A DNA stretch of 64,000 bases. Origin: DATFVJ01 sp963712955. Its GTDB lineage: Bacteria > Actinomycetota > Actinomycetes > Streptosporangiales > Streptosporangiaceae. The stretch is from positions 1-64,000 of the forward strand of contig CAVQKF010000016.1 of assembly GCA_963712955.1 (NCBI GenBank). Direction: 5' to 3'. Numbering within the stretch: position 1 is the first letter of the stretch; the number at the start of each line of letters is the position of its first letter. The notes below the pieces were generated by a model. That model saw nothing but the letters and a program-made list of their open reading frames with translations. It was not told the origin of the DNA and made no database searches. A program made the position numbers and the translations under genes. Below, one piece after another: positions 44,845 to 52,274 of the stretch.

Positions 44845-45480
44845 GTGTTCCGACGCCAGAGCGCAGCCTCGGCGGATGAGCCTGCCCAGGACATAACTGG
44901 CAGCTCGGCCGCCGAGAACGGCGACTCAACAGGGTCCGACCGTGGGGCGCAGGGTCGTGCGGCGACCACCGCGGGTAAGGGGCGCCCGACGCCCAAGCGG
45001 AGCGAGGCGGCGCCACGCCGTCAGCCATTCGCGGCGCCCGGCAACCGCAAGCAGGCGGTCCAGCAGACGCGCGCACGCAACCGGGCCGAGCGAGCGCGCC
45101 GCGCAGAGGGGCTCAGGCGCGGCGACCAGAGGTACCTGCCAGCCAAGGACGCCGGGCCGGTCCGGGCACTCGCCCGCGACTACGTCGACTCGCGGCGCAT
45201 GCTCAGCGAGTACTACCTGTACATGGTCGCCGTGCTGTTTGTCCTGTTGATACTGCCTTTCGCCGCGGCAAAGCTGATCGTGTACCCATTGGTCCTCACC
45301 GCGCTGCTCACGGTTGTGCTCGAAGGTGTCATTACCAGCCGGCGGGTGAGCAAGATCGCCGCGGAACGTTATCCGGGCGAGCGCACCAAGGGCATCGGCT
45401 TCTACGCGATCATACGGTCCGCACAGATCCGCAAGCTCCGTCTTCCTCCGCCTCGGGTCAAGCGGGGCGACAAGATCTAG
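44845..45480 (+). CDS. DUF3043 membrane protein
   Basis: An actinobacterial DUF3043 protein of 211 residues from GTG 44845. It has a disordered basic N-terminus, then GDQRYLPAKDAGPVRALARDYVD and SRRMLSEYYLYMVAV, two membrane spans (about 130-150 and 155-172), and a basic C-terminus. Function unknown. Its TAG stop is also the first bases of the MITE-like element. Confidence 0.85.
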   Translation: MFRRQSAASADEPAQDITGSSAAENGDSTGSDRGAQGRAATTAGKGRPTPKRSEAAPRRQPFAAPGNRKQAVQQTRARNRAERARRAEGLRRGDQRYLPAKDAGPVRALARDYVDSRRMLSEYYLYMVAVLFVLLILPFAAAKLIVYPLVLTALLTVVLEGVITSRRVSKIAAERYPGERTKGIGFYAIIRSAQIRKLRLPPPRVKRGDKI

Positions 45481-45685
45481 ATCGTTGACCGGAGACCGGG
45501 CCGGTGGTCCGGGCGTGCTTGGCGCCGACCGTGAACTGGTGGCATGCGGGCACGTTCCTGCGTCTTCCCCCCCGAAAACGTCGTCCCTGCGGGCGGAATG
45601 TCCGTTTTCCGTGACGTTTTCGGGGGGAAGTTGTATTGCTGGCCTGCAGGCGCCGGTGGGCTGCTCATATTTTCGGTGAACGATC
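45480..45685. mobile_element. MITE-like repeat element, copy 1 (206 bp)
   Basis: The left end GATCGTTGACCGG and right end CGGTGAACGATC are imperfect terminal inverted repeats. Inside, CTTCCCCCCCGAAAACGTC (45564-45582) pairs with GACGTTTTCGGGGGGAAG (45613-45630), one C bulged, around a 30-base loop. The first 185 bases closely match the element at 60123. It has no transposase. It begins at the stop codon of the DUF3043 gene. I know of no named family with these ends. Confidence 0.82.
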
Positions 45686-45762
45686 GGCACGGGTGCGACT
45701 CGGGCCCGGCGCTGGCCCGGCGCGGCGCGGCTTGGGCGCGAAGAACACATAGGGTCGGGCGC

Positions 45763-46761
45763 ATGGAACATCGTCGCCTTGGCCGCTCCGGCCTGAAGAT
45801 CAGCGAGATCGCGTACGGAAACTGGATCACACACGGCTCGCAGGTGGAAGAGGACGCGGCGCGGGCGTGCGTCGCCGCGGCCCTCGACGAGGGGATTACC
45901 ACCTTCGACACGGCTGACGTATACGCGGGCACGCGGGCCGAACAGGTACTCGGCCGTGCGCTCGCCGGCGTGAGCCGCGAGTCCATCGAGATCTGCACCA
46001 AGGTCTACTGGCCGACAGGCACGGGCCCGAACGACCGCGGGCTGTCGCGCAAGCACATTGTGGAGGCGGTCCATGGTTCGCTCCGCCGCTTGCAGACCGA
46101 CCACATCGACCTCTACCAGGCGCATCGCTACGACCACGAGACGCCGCTCGAGGAAACTCTCCGCGCCTTCGAAGATCTTGTGCGTCAGGGCAAGGTCCTT
46201 TACATAGGGGTGTCTGAGTGGCGGGCAGAGGAGATCGGCGACGCACTGAGTATCGCTGACCAAATGGGCTTCGACCGGATCGTGTCCAACCAGCCGCAAT
46301 ACAACATGCTGTGGCGAGTGATCGAGGCCGAGATCATTCCGCTGTGTGAGAAGGAGGGGATCGGCCAGATCGTCTGGTCGCCGATCGCCCAGGGCGTGCT
46401 GACAGGCAAGTACCGGCCGGGAAACCCGCCGCCGACCGGCTCGCGGGCCACCGATCCGAGCGGGTCGGGCTTCATCAGCCATTTCCTTGACGAGAACGTG
46501 CTTACCCGGGTGCAGCAACTCGTGCCGATCGCCGGCGAGGCTGGGCTGTCGCTCGCGCAGCTAGCGGTCGCGTGGACCCTCCAGAATCCCAACGTCTGCG
46601 CGGCCATCGTCGGCGCCACCAGACCCGAGCAGGTCAGGGAGAACGCGAAGGCGTCGGGGGTGCGGCTGAGCGACTCGGTGATGCGGAGGATCGACGAGGC
46701 GCTCAGTCCGGTCATCGTGCGTGATCCCGCCAAGACCGCGAGCCCGCCCAAGCGCCCCTGA
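45763..46761 (+). CDS. Aldo/keto reductase
   Basis: A 332-residue NADPH-dependent TIM-barrel reductase resembling voltage-gated potassium channel beta-subunit-type AKRs. The catalytic set is in FDTADVYAGTRAEQVLG (Asp, Tyr), KVYWPTGTG (Lys) and DLYQAHRYDHETPLEE (His). ATG 45763 begins the family sequence. The substrate is unknown. It lies alone downstream of the MITE-like element. Confidence 0.9.
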   Translation: MEHRRLGRSGLKISEIAYGNWITHGSQVEEDAARACVAAALDEGITTFDTADVYAGTRAEQVLGRALAGVSRESIEICTKVYWPTGTGPNDRGLSRKHIVEAVHGSLRRLQTDHIDLYQAHRYDHETPLEETLRAFEDLVRQGKVLYIGVSEWRAEEIGDALSIADQMGFDRIVSNQPQYNMLWRVIEAEIIPLCEKEGIGQIVWSPIAQGVLTGKYRPGNPPPTGSRATDPSGSGFISHFLDENVLTRVQQLVPIAGEAGLSLAQLAVAWTLQNPNVCAAIVGATRPEQVRENAKASGVRLSDSVMRRIDEALSPVIVRDPAKTASPPKRP

Positions 46762-46800
46762 CCCTGGCCTGTGACGGCGCGGAGCGGGCCGGGACGGCTG

Positions 46801-47037
46801 CGAGTGGAGGTCGCTATGTGCGGCAGCGGGTGGTGGCCTGCCGGTCAGGCCGCCGGGGATGGCGTGGATGCGGTGGCGTACGCGTGTGGGCTCGCGGTTG
46901 CGGCTGGGCTGGCCGACCGGTTCGGGCATCAGGGCTCGGCAGACGGCGCGGCGGTGCTGTGGGCGGAAGTGAGCACTTCAAACGGGTCCCGTGTGCTGGC
47001 CCAGAGGGCCGTTCACAGTGGCTTCACAGTGGCGTGA
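46801..47037 (+). CDS. Small hypothetical protein, doubtful
   Basis: A possible 78-residue product with an Ala/Gly-rich middle (GDGVDAVAYACGLAVAAGLADRFG) and a plausible GTG or ATG start. No homology is recognised and no clear ribosome site is seen. The rest of 46762-47125 is GTG-rich low-complexity sequence. Confidence 0.2.
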   Translation, partial: RVEVAMCGSGWWPAGQAAGDGVDAVAYACGLAVAAGLADRFGHQGSADGAAVLWAEVSTSNGSRVLAQRAVHSGFTVA

Positions 47038-47125
47038 CGGCGTGTGAGAGCGCTGTGAGGTCGTTGTGACGGCGGTGTGGGGGTGTTGTGGCGGTGTTGT
47101 GGGTTGCTAGTGGCGGCCGGGGGCG

Positions 47126-47433
47126 TCAGGTTGGTGGCTGGGCGGTGGGGTCGCGGGTGAGCTGGTAGCCGATTTCGAAGCGTTCGGCGTCGAGGCGGGT
47201 GTCGTTGACTTCGAGGGGGTTGCCGGTGGTGCCGCTGGTGGTGGTGCGGAGGATGCGGAGGAGGGGGACGCCGGGGGGGAGGTCGAGGTGGTGGGCTTCG
47301 GTGGGGGTGGGCATGCGGGCGGTGAAGGTTTCTGTCCAGGACAGGGGCGCGTGGCCCATTTCTTCGAGGCGGTCGTAGATGCCGCCTGAGCCGGTGTCGG
47401 GCTGGGCGAGCTGGGTGGATTGCGGCGGCGTGG
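47126..47433 (-). pseudogene. GntR-family regulator remnant (UTRA domain)
   Basis: The translated fragment, from IYDRLEEMGHAPLSWTETFTARM to LLRILRTTTSGTTGNPLEVNDTRLDAERFEIGYQL, matches the C-terminal half of a UTRA effector-binding domain of the HutC subfamily. The winged helix and first part of UTRA are missing. Upstream sequence is the start of the divergent Nudix gene. Probably a truncation left by an insertion or deletion. Confidence 0.7.
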
Positions 47434-47456
47434 CTGACCTACTTCGATGGTGGGTC

Positions 47457-47999
47457 ATGACCACTGATGAGATCCGCGAGGTTGTCCCACGTTACCTGGC
47501 ACGTTATCCGCAGGAGACCGAACGGCTCGCGCCGCTGGTTGCGGCACTGGATACGGGAACCGACGTGACGTCGCGTCACGAGATGAGAGGCGGGCATGTC
47601 ACCTGCGGCGCGGCGGTGATCGATGACATGGGCCAGCTTCTGCTGATCCGCCACGCCGCGCTGAACCGCTGGCTGCTTCCAGGCGGGCATGTGGAGCCCA
47701 GCGACACGGGCCTGCTGTATGCGGCGCTGCGGGAGCTGGAGGAGGAGACCGGCATCCCGTGGCGGCTTACGGTGTCGCCGCCGGGGCAGGATGTGTGCCC
47801 GGTCGATATCGACGTTCATGCTATCCCCGCCAATGCCGCGAAGAATGAGCCCGCGCACTGGCACGCGGATTTCCGCTACAGCTTCTGGGTCAAGTCGCCG
47901 CAGGTGCGGCTCCAGCTTGAGGAAGTCACCGATTATGCGTGGCGCCCGCTGGCGGAGGCGCCTACCGAGGTGCTGGCCGGGAAACTCGCCTGTCTGTGA
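47457..47999 (+). CDS. Nudix hydrolase
   Basis: A 180-residue protein with an N-terminal helical part and a Nudix domain from HVTCGAAVIDDMGQLLLIRHA. The Nudix box is GGHVEPSDTGLLYAALRELEEETGI; the usual Glu after the first Gly stretch is Asp or displaced, but the REL-EE-TG catalytic helix is intact. The substrate is unknown. Proteins of this kind are often paired with GntR-type regulators, as is the remnant here. Confidence 0.85.
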   Translation: MTTDEIREVVPRYLARYPQETERLAPLVAALDTGTDVTSRHEMRGGHVTCGAAVIDDMGQLLLIRHAALNRWLLPGGHVEPSDTGLLYAALRELEEETGIPWRLTVSPPGQDVCPVDIDVHAIPANAAKNEPAHWHADFRYSFWVKSPQVRLQLEEVTDYAWRPLAEAPTEVLAGKLACL

Positions 48000-48208
48000 C
48001 AGCCAGGCAGGCGCGGCGCACGGAGGGCACTACACTCTTTTGGGTCTGAGTGTCCGCAGGGCAACCATTCGGGTTTGCGGCGGAAGCGGTGCGCGGGATC
48101 CAGCCGGCGCCCCGGCGGGGGTGGGCGGGCGGGCCTCCTTGGTGACTGTGGTGTTTCCTGGTGAGCTGGCCGCGTACGGGCCGGAGGGCTGCCGTGCGTA
48201 GGTGCGCG

Positions 48209-48418
48209 CTACCCGGCAGGATGCAGGCTCATCGGACCGTACGTGACCTGGCCGTCCTCGAGCAGCGTCACTTGGTCGATTCCGGTGGCAAGCAGTGAAC
48301 GCCAGCGCTCGCCGATCCAGCTCTCGGCGTCGGACTGGCTGGTGAACGTTTCCTGCGGCAGCGTCTTCGCGGAAAGCGTGGTGCCGTCCGCGCTCTCGTA
48401 CCGCCACGTCCAGGTCAC
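48209..48418 (-). CDS. Small conserved actinobacterial protein
   Basis: A 69-residue protein from GTG 48418 beginning VTWTWRYESADGTTLSAKTL and ending QVTLLEDGQVTYGPMSLHPAG. I recognise this as a short protein conserved in actinomycetes, where WIGERWRSLLATGIDQV is the core. Function unknown. The open frame continues upstream as antisense of the cobinamide-kinase-like gene and should not be included. The 210-base gap to the Nudix gene shows nothing else. Confidence 0.7.
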   Translation of the reverse strand: MTWTWRYESADGTTLSAKTLPQETFTSQSDAESWIGERWRSLLATGIDQVTLLEDGQVTYGPMSLHPAG

Positions 48419-48496
48419 CCTCGAAGTGTAGACAAGTGTCGAGCGGTCTGTGACGTTTGACGCCGGCCACGAGCCCATGCTGCACTGCACGACCAT

Positions 48497-49681
48497 ATGG
48501 ACGTCGAGTTGGCCGGTACCGGCGGCCCGGCCGGATGGCCGCAGCACGGATGCGCGTGTGCCTCCTGTTCCCTTGCCAGAAGGGGCGGCGAGGCGCGCGC
48601 CCCCGCCGAGATCGTGCTCGACGGGATCCTGCGGATCGCCTTTCCCCTGCTGGCCGAGCCGCAGGCGATACCGGCCGGATATCTGGCCGAGCAGATGACC
48701 GGAGGGCTTCAGGTCACCGCGCCCGATGGAAGCAGGCTGCTGTGCGCGGCAGGGCCGGGCGCGGTGCCCGTCCCTCAGGATGGCGCGGCGCCCTATGACG
48801 CCGCGTTTCTCGACCTGCTTGGCGATCCTGCACAGCTTGGTGGGCTCAGAAGGCGGGGCCTCGTGACGGATATCACGGCAGTCGCCGCCATCCACGTTGA
48901 TCACCGGCTACCTTCGGAGCGGGAACTCGCCCGCTGGTGCGGGCTCTGGCGGATCATCGCGGCCGCCGATGGTGATCGTTTCAGCCTCTCCGCGCAGGCA
49001 ACGCGGGGCCCACGGGATCCGCGTGACGCACACGAAAGACCCGACGCACCGGGAACGGACCAGGTATACGGCACGCAGGACGCACCGGGCGGGCAGGGCG
49101 CACGGGGGGCGCGAGTCGTCGCTACCCCCGTGCCGCGGCCATGGCGAACGCTGGTGCTAGGCGGCGCCCGCAGCGGCAAGTCCGCAGAGGCCGAAGGGCG
49201 GCTCGCCGCCGAACCGGATGTTACGTACGTCGCGACGGCGCGACCGGCGGGCGGCGACGACGCGGAATGGGCCGCGAGGGTGGCCGCGCACCAGGCCCGC
49301 CTGCCGCGCTGGTGGCGGACCGTCGAAACCACGGACGTGGCCGGAGTGCTGCGGGCGAACGCGGGTGCCGTATTGATCGACAGCATCGGAACCTGGCTCA
49401 CCGCCGTGCTCGACGAGGCAGGGGCATGGCACGGGCCGGCGGGCGATCCGCAGGTCGCGAGCCGTCTGGCGGAAAGAACCAGCGAATTGGTCTGTGCGTG
49501 GCGGTACACGCGCAGCTACGTCGTGGCAGTGAGCGAGGAGGCGGGGTCGGGCGTTGTCCCTGGCACGGAAAGCGGCCGCATGTTCCGCGACCAGCTTGGC
49601 AGGCTCAACCAATTGCTCTCCGCGGAATCCGAGGAAGCCGTTCTTGTGGTAGCGGGCAGAGCGCTCTCGCTGTCAGGATGA
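48497..49681 (+). CDS. CobU-like P-loop protein with N-terminal MBL-type extension
   Basis: A 394-residue protein. The C-terminal 180 residues resemble adenosylcobinamide kinase/guanylyltransferase. Walker A is GGARSGKSAEAE, followed by YVATARP, HQARLPRWWRTVE, DSIGTWLT and SEEAGSGVVPG. The first 150 residues begin MDVELAGTGGPAGWPQHGCACASC, which resembles the opening of metallo-beta-lactamase-fold proteins but looks truncated. A basic, repetitive linker joins them. No other cobalamin gene is nearby, so it may act in salvage. Confidence 0.78.
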   Translation: MDVELAGTGGPAGWPQHGCACASCSLARRGGEARAPAEIVLDGILRIAFPLLAEPQAIPAGYLAEQMTGGLQVTAPDGSRLLCAAGPGAVPVPQDGAAPYDAAFLDLLGDPAQLGGLRRRGLVTDITAVAAIHVDHRLPSERELARWCGLWRIIAAADGDRFSLSAQATRGPRDPRDAHERPDAPGTDQVYGTQDAPGGQGARGARVVATPVPRPWRTLVLGGARSGKSAEAEGRLAAEPDVTYVATARPAGGDDAEWAARVAAHQARLPRWWRTVETTDVAGVLRANAGAVLIDSIGTWLTAVLDEAGAWHGPAGDPQVASRLAERTSELVCAWRYTRSYVVAVSEEAGSGVVPGTESGRMFRDQLGRLNQLLSAESEEAVLVVAGRALSLSG

Positions 49682-49809
49682 ACGAAAGCTGTTAGGTTCT
49701 CTACGCTGTTGGAAAAATGCACGTGCCGACAGTGGTGCCCGGCAGGAGGCCACCGGAGCCCTCCGCTAACAGGATCGCCGTCCGCGCCCGGGACTAGGTG
49801 GTGACGACA

Positions 49810-50703
49810 ATGACGCGAGTGGTCGTCGTTGGTGATCTCATGACAGATGCGGTCGCCCGCGCAGCGTTCCCGCTCGTCAAGGGGAGCGATACGCCCGCGA
49901 CCGTAACCATGCACGGCGGGGGTTCCGGCGCCAATATCGCGGCGTGGATGGCCGTCGAGGGCGCAGATGTGGCGTTCGTGGGCAGGCGCGGTGCGGACAT
50001 CGCGGGCCGGAACAGGGACATGGAACTCATGGGCTATGGCGTGGACGCCAGGCTCGTGATGGATCCCGAGCGGCCGACAGGAACCTGTGTGGTGATGGTG
50101 ACCCACAGGGGCGACCTCACGCTGCTTTCCGACCCTGGCGCCAACGCGGCGCTTTCGCCTGAAGACCTGCCCACGGACCTGTTCACGCCAGGAAGCCACC
50201 TGCACATGTCCGGGTACACACTGCTGAACGAAGGTTCACGGCCCGCGGCCCTCGCCGCGTTCGGCCTGGCCAAGCGGGCGGGCATGTCGATATCGGTCGA
50301 CGCGGCTTCGCATGCGCCCATCGAGCGGGTCGGGGCCGAGCCGTTCCTCGAACTGAGCCACGGCGCGGTCCTGCTGTTCGCCAACGAACCCGAGGCGCGC
50401 GTGCTCACCGGCCGTGAGGAGCCCGACCAGGCCGCCCGCGTTCTCACCGCGTGGTATCCGCAGGTGGTTATCAAGATGGACGCGGACGGGGCGCTCTTCT
50501 ACGCGAACGGGCAGCCGGAGCCGGTGCACGTCCCCGCGTTCGCGGTGGACAGGCCGCTCGACCACACCGGTGCAGGCGACGCGTTCTGCGCCGGGTTCCT
50601 GCCCGCGTGGCTGGACAAGAAGCCGCCCGGCGAGGCGCTCGCCGCGGGAAACCGGCTGGCAGCGAAAGCTCTCGGCCAGGTCGGCGCCCGCCCCGCGCTC
50701 TAG
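49810..50703 (+). CDS. PfkB-family carbohydrate kinase
   Basis: A 297-residue ribokinase-like enzyme. VVVVGDLMTDAVAR starts the fold, HGGGSGANIAAWMA is substrate binding, and DHTGAGDAFCAGF is the catalytic motif. Substrate unknown. ATG 49810 has AGGTGG eight bases upstream; GTG 49798 or 49801 would extend it slightly. No pathway partner is adjacent. The following 430 bases (50704-51136) show no gene. Confidence 0.85.
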   Translation: MTRVVVVGDLMTDAVARAAFPLVKGSDTPATVTMHGGGSGANIAAWMAVEGADVAFVGRRGADIAGRNRDMELMGYGVDARLVMDPERPTGTCVVMVTHRGDLTLLSDPGANAALSPEDLPTDLFTPGSHLHMSGYTLLNEGSRPAALAAFGLAKRAGMSISVDAASHAPIERVGAEPFLELSHGAVLLFANEPEARVLTGREEPDQAARVLTAWYPQVVIKMDADGALFYANGQPEPVHVPAFAVDRPLDHTGAGDAFCAGFLPAWLDKKPPGEALAAGNRLAAKALGQVGARPAL

Positions 50704-51136
50704 CCCTCGCGCCGCGGCCCAGCCTCCTCCAATAACGGCTGCCGCGGATGCGGCGGCGCCCACACGCTGCGGGATCCCGTGTTGGCACAGCACGACCGGC
50801 TGCGCGGCGCCATCGCCCACGGTGCCGCGAACCCACACGTCGCGGATGCCGAACAAGGCCTGCGGCGCCAGGGCAGGCGCACACGCCAGTGCTGAACGCC
50901 ATCCGGCCAGGCACACCCCCGCCCGGGAAGCAACCACCGCCGTTCTGACATTTGGTAAAGTGGCTGCAGCTGCCACCGCGAGGAGGCATCCCAGGCCAGC
51001 GCTCCGGGCAGAGGGCAAACCGGCAGACATGCATGCCATAGCCAGGCCATCAGCCAACCTGGGCCGGAAAGCAGTCGCGTTTCCCCGGCTTTCAGCGCGC
51101 CATGCGCGCACGCCCTCATGATCTCGGAGCGATCAG

Positions 51137-51404
51137 ATGGTCACCTTAGAATTCGATCCCCAGCCACAGCAGGCGTACGCAGCGCTCGACAAGGCCGGGC
51201 AGGTGCGGCTGCTGGATGCGATTGACCATGCTTCTGGAAACCGCGCTGGGAGACGCGGCAGCCCGCCAGCGCTCCTTTGGCGATGGCCTTTGGGGAATCA
51301 GTGTCCGGGGCTATGCGGACGACTGGCTGGTCATCTGGGAGCAGGACCAATCTCAGGACCAGGTGGTCATCGTGCGGTATATCGGCACGGACCCGTTCGC
51401 GTGA
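51137..51404 (+). pseudogene. RelE/ParE-like toxin, frameshifted
   Basis: The first frame gives MVTLEFDPQPQQAYAALDKA and LLDAIDH. A second frame then gives LLETALGDAAARQRSFGDG and ends WLVIWEQDQSQDQVVIVRYIGTDPFA, the terminal strand pattern of the RelE fold. The break is near 51230. Joined, the product would be about 88 residues. RelE-type toxins cut mRNA on ribosomes; this copy should be inactive if the frameshift is real. Confidence 0.6.
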
Positions 51405-51423
51405 CGCGTAGATCGTCTCGCTG

Positions 51424-51699
51424 TCAGGCTCCGCGGCCACCATCGGCGGAGCCCGATACGCGCTTTGGCCGTGGCGTACGGCGCTCGGGGTGGCGTCGGC
51501 CTTCGTCGATGACCGCCCTGATCTCCGGTGGGAGCCGGAGCACCTCAGCACCCTTGAGTTGCTGGTACTTCTCGAAGGACATCACGACAGCGGCGGGTGA
51601 GCCATAGTGGGTGAGAACGGTCTCTTCGCCGCCGTAACGGGCGCGGCCCACCACATCGGCGAGGTGCTCGCGTGCTTCGCTGATCGGCATCTCGCTCAT
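51424..51699 (-). CDS. Phd/YefM-family antitoxin
   Basis: A 91-residue protein with the Phd/YefM N-terminus MSEMPISEAREHLADVVGRA and HYGSPAAVVMSFEKYQQLKG. It binds DNA and neutralises a RelE/Doc-type toxin. The only toxin-like gene adjacent is convergent, on the other strand, and broken, whereas such pairs are normally co-directional operons. It may be an orphan. The 370 bases upstream hold no gene. Confidence 0.82.
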   Translation of the reverse strand: MSEMPISEAREHLADVVGRARYGGEETVLTHYGSPAAVVMSFEKYQQLKGAEVLRLPPEIRAVIDEGRRHPERRTPRPKRVSGSADGGRGA

Positions 51700-52072
51700 G
51701 TAGCAAATTGTACAACTTCCTTAGGTGCGGCGGAGTGTCCCCGAGGGATGGTCCGGTGCACGGGAGCCATCACCGGAGACGCGACGCACCCAAGCTTTGA
51801 GGATGCCCAACCAGTCCTTCAGGCGAGCGGGGCAGGCGCGCCGGCCGTTGGCTGGACGCCATCCGGCCGGGCAGACCCGCCCCGCCGCCGCCTGCAGTCT
51901 CCGACTCCCATCGGCCGGGCTGCGCTCAGGCGCCAGTCAGCGGCGACAGCCGCGGCGGCCGGGTCACCGGGGCGGTGCACGGCATCCCGGGCGAATCAGC
52001 CGGGTGGATCTTGTTATTCAGGAACGGCACGGCCACTCGTACCGATGGGAGAAAGTTGCCGCCGGTCGACTG

Positions 52073-52241
52073 GCCCGGGGAGCGACCCCCGGACCCCCGC
52101 CGGTGCTCCGCAGCACATGATCGGCGCGCCACGCGGCAGCCGTTCGGCACAGCGCTAGCCCGGGGAGCGACCCCGGACCCCCGGACCCCCGCCGGTGCTC
52201 CGCAGCACATGATCGGCGCGCCACGCGGCAGCCGTTCGGCA
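52073..52241. repeat. Direct repeat, 77 and 84 bp copies, upstream of topoisomerase gene
   Basis: The block 52073-52149 recurs at 52158-52241, almost identical except for an internal seven-base duplication in the second copy. Each ends CGGCAGCCGTTCGGCA. It directly precedes the ParC-like start at 52275, so the promoter or leader of that gene is duplicated. The stretch 51705-52072 shows no gene. Confidence 0.85.
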
Positions 52242-52274
52242 AAAATGGTGGGCTGAAGCGGGAAAATGGGGTGC

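Noticed and set aside
45477..46001. Minus-strand open frame through MITE copy 1 sharing a peptide (PPKTSRKTDI, TTFSGGKTQE) with a frame through copy 2
   Set aside because: The shared peptide follows from the shared DNA of the element; most of the frame is antisense of the aldo/keto reductase, and the peptide has no protein character or start signal.
50704..51136. Several short frames after the sugar kinase
   Set aside because: None has a ribosome site, conserved motif or plausible composition; treated as noncoding.
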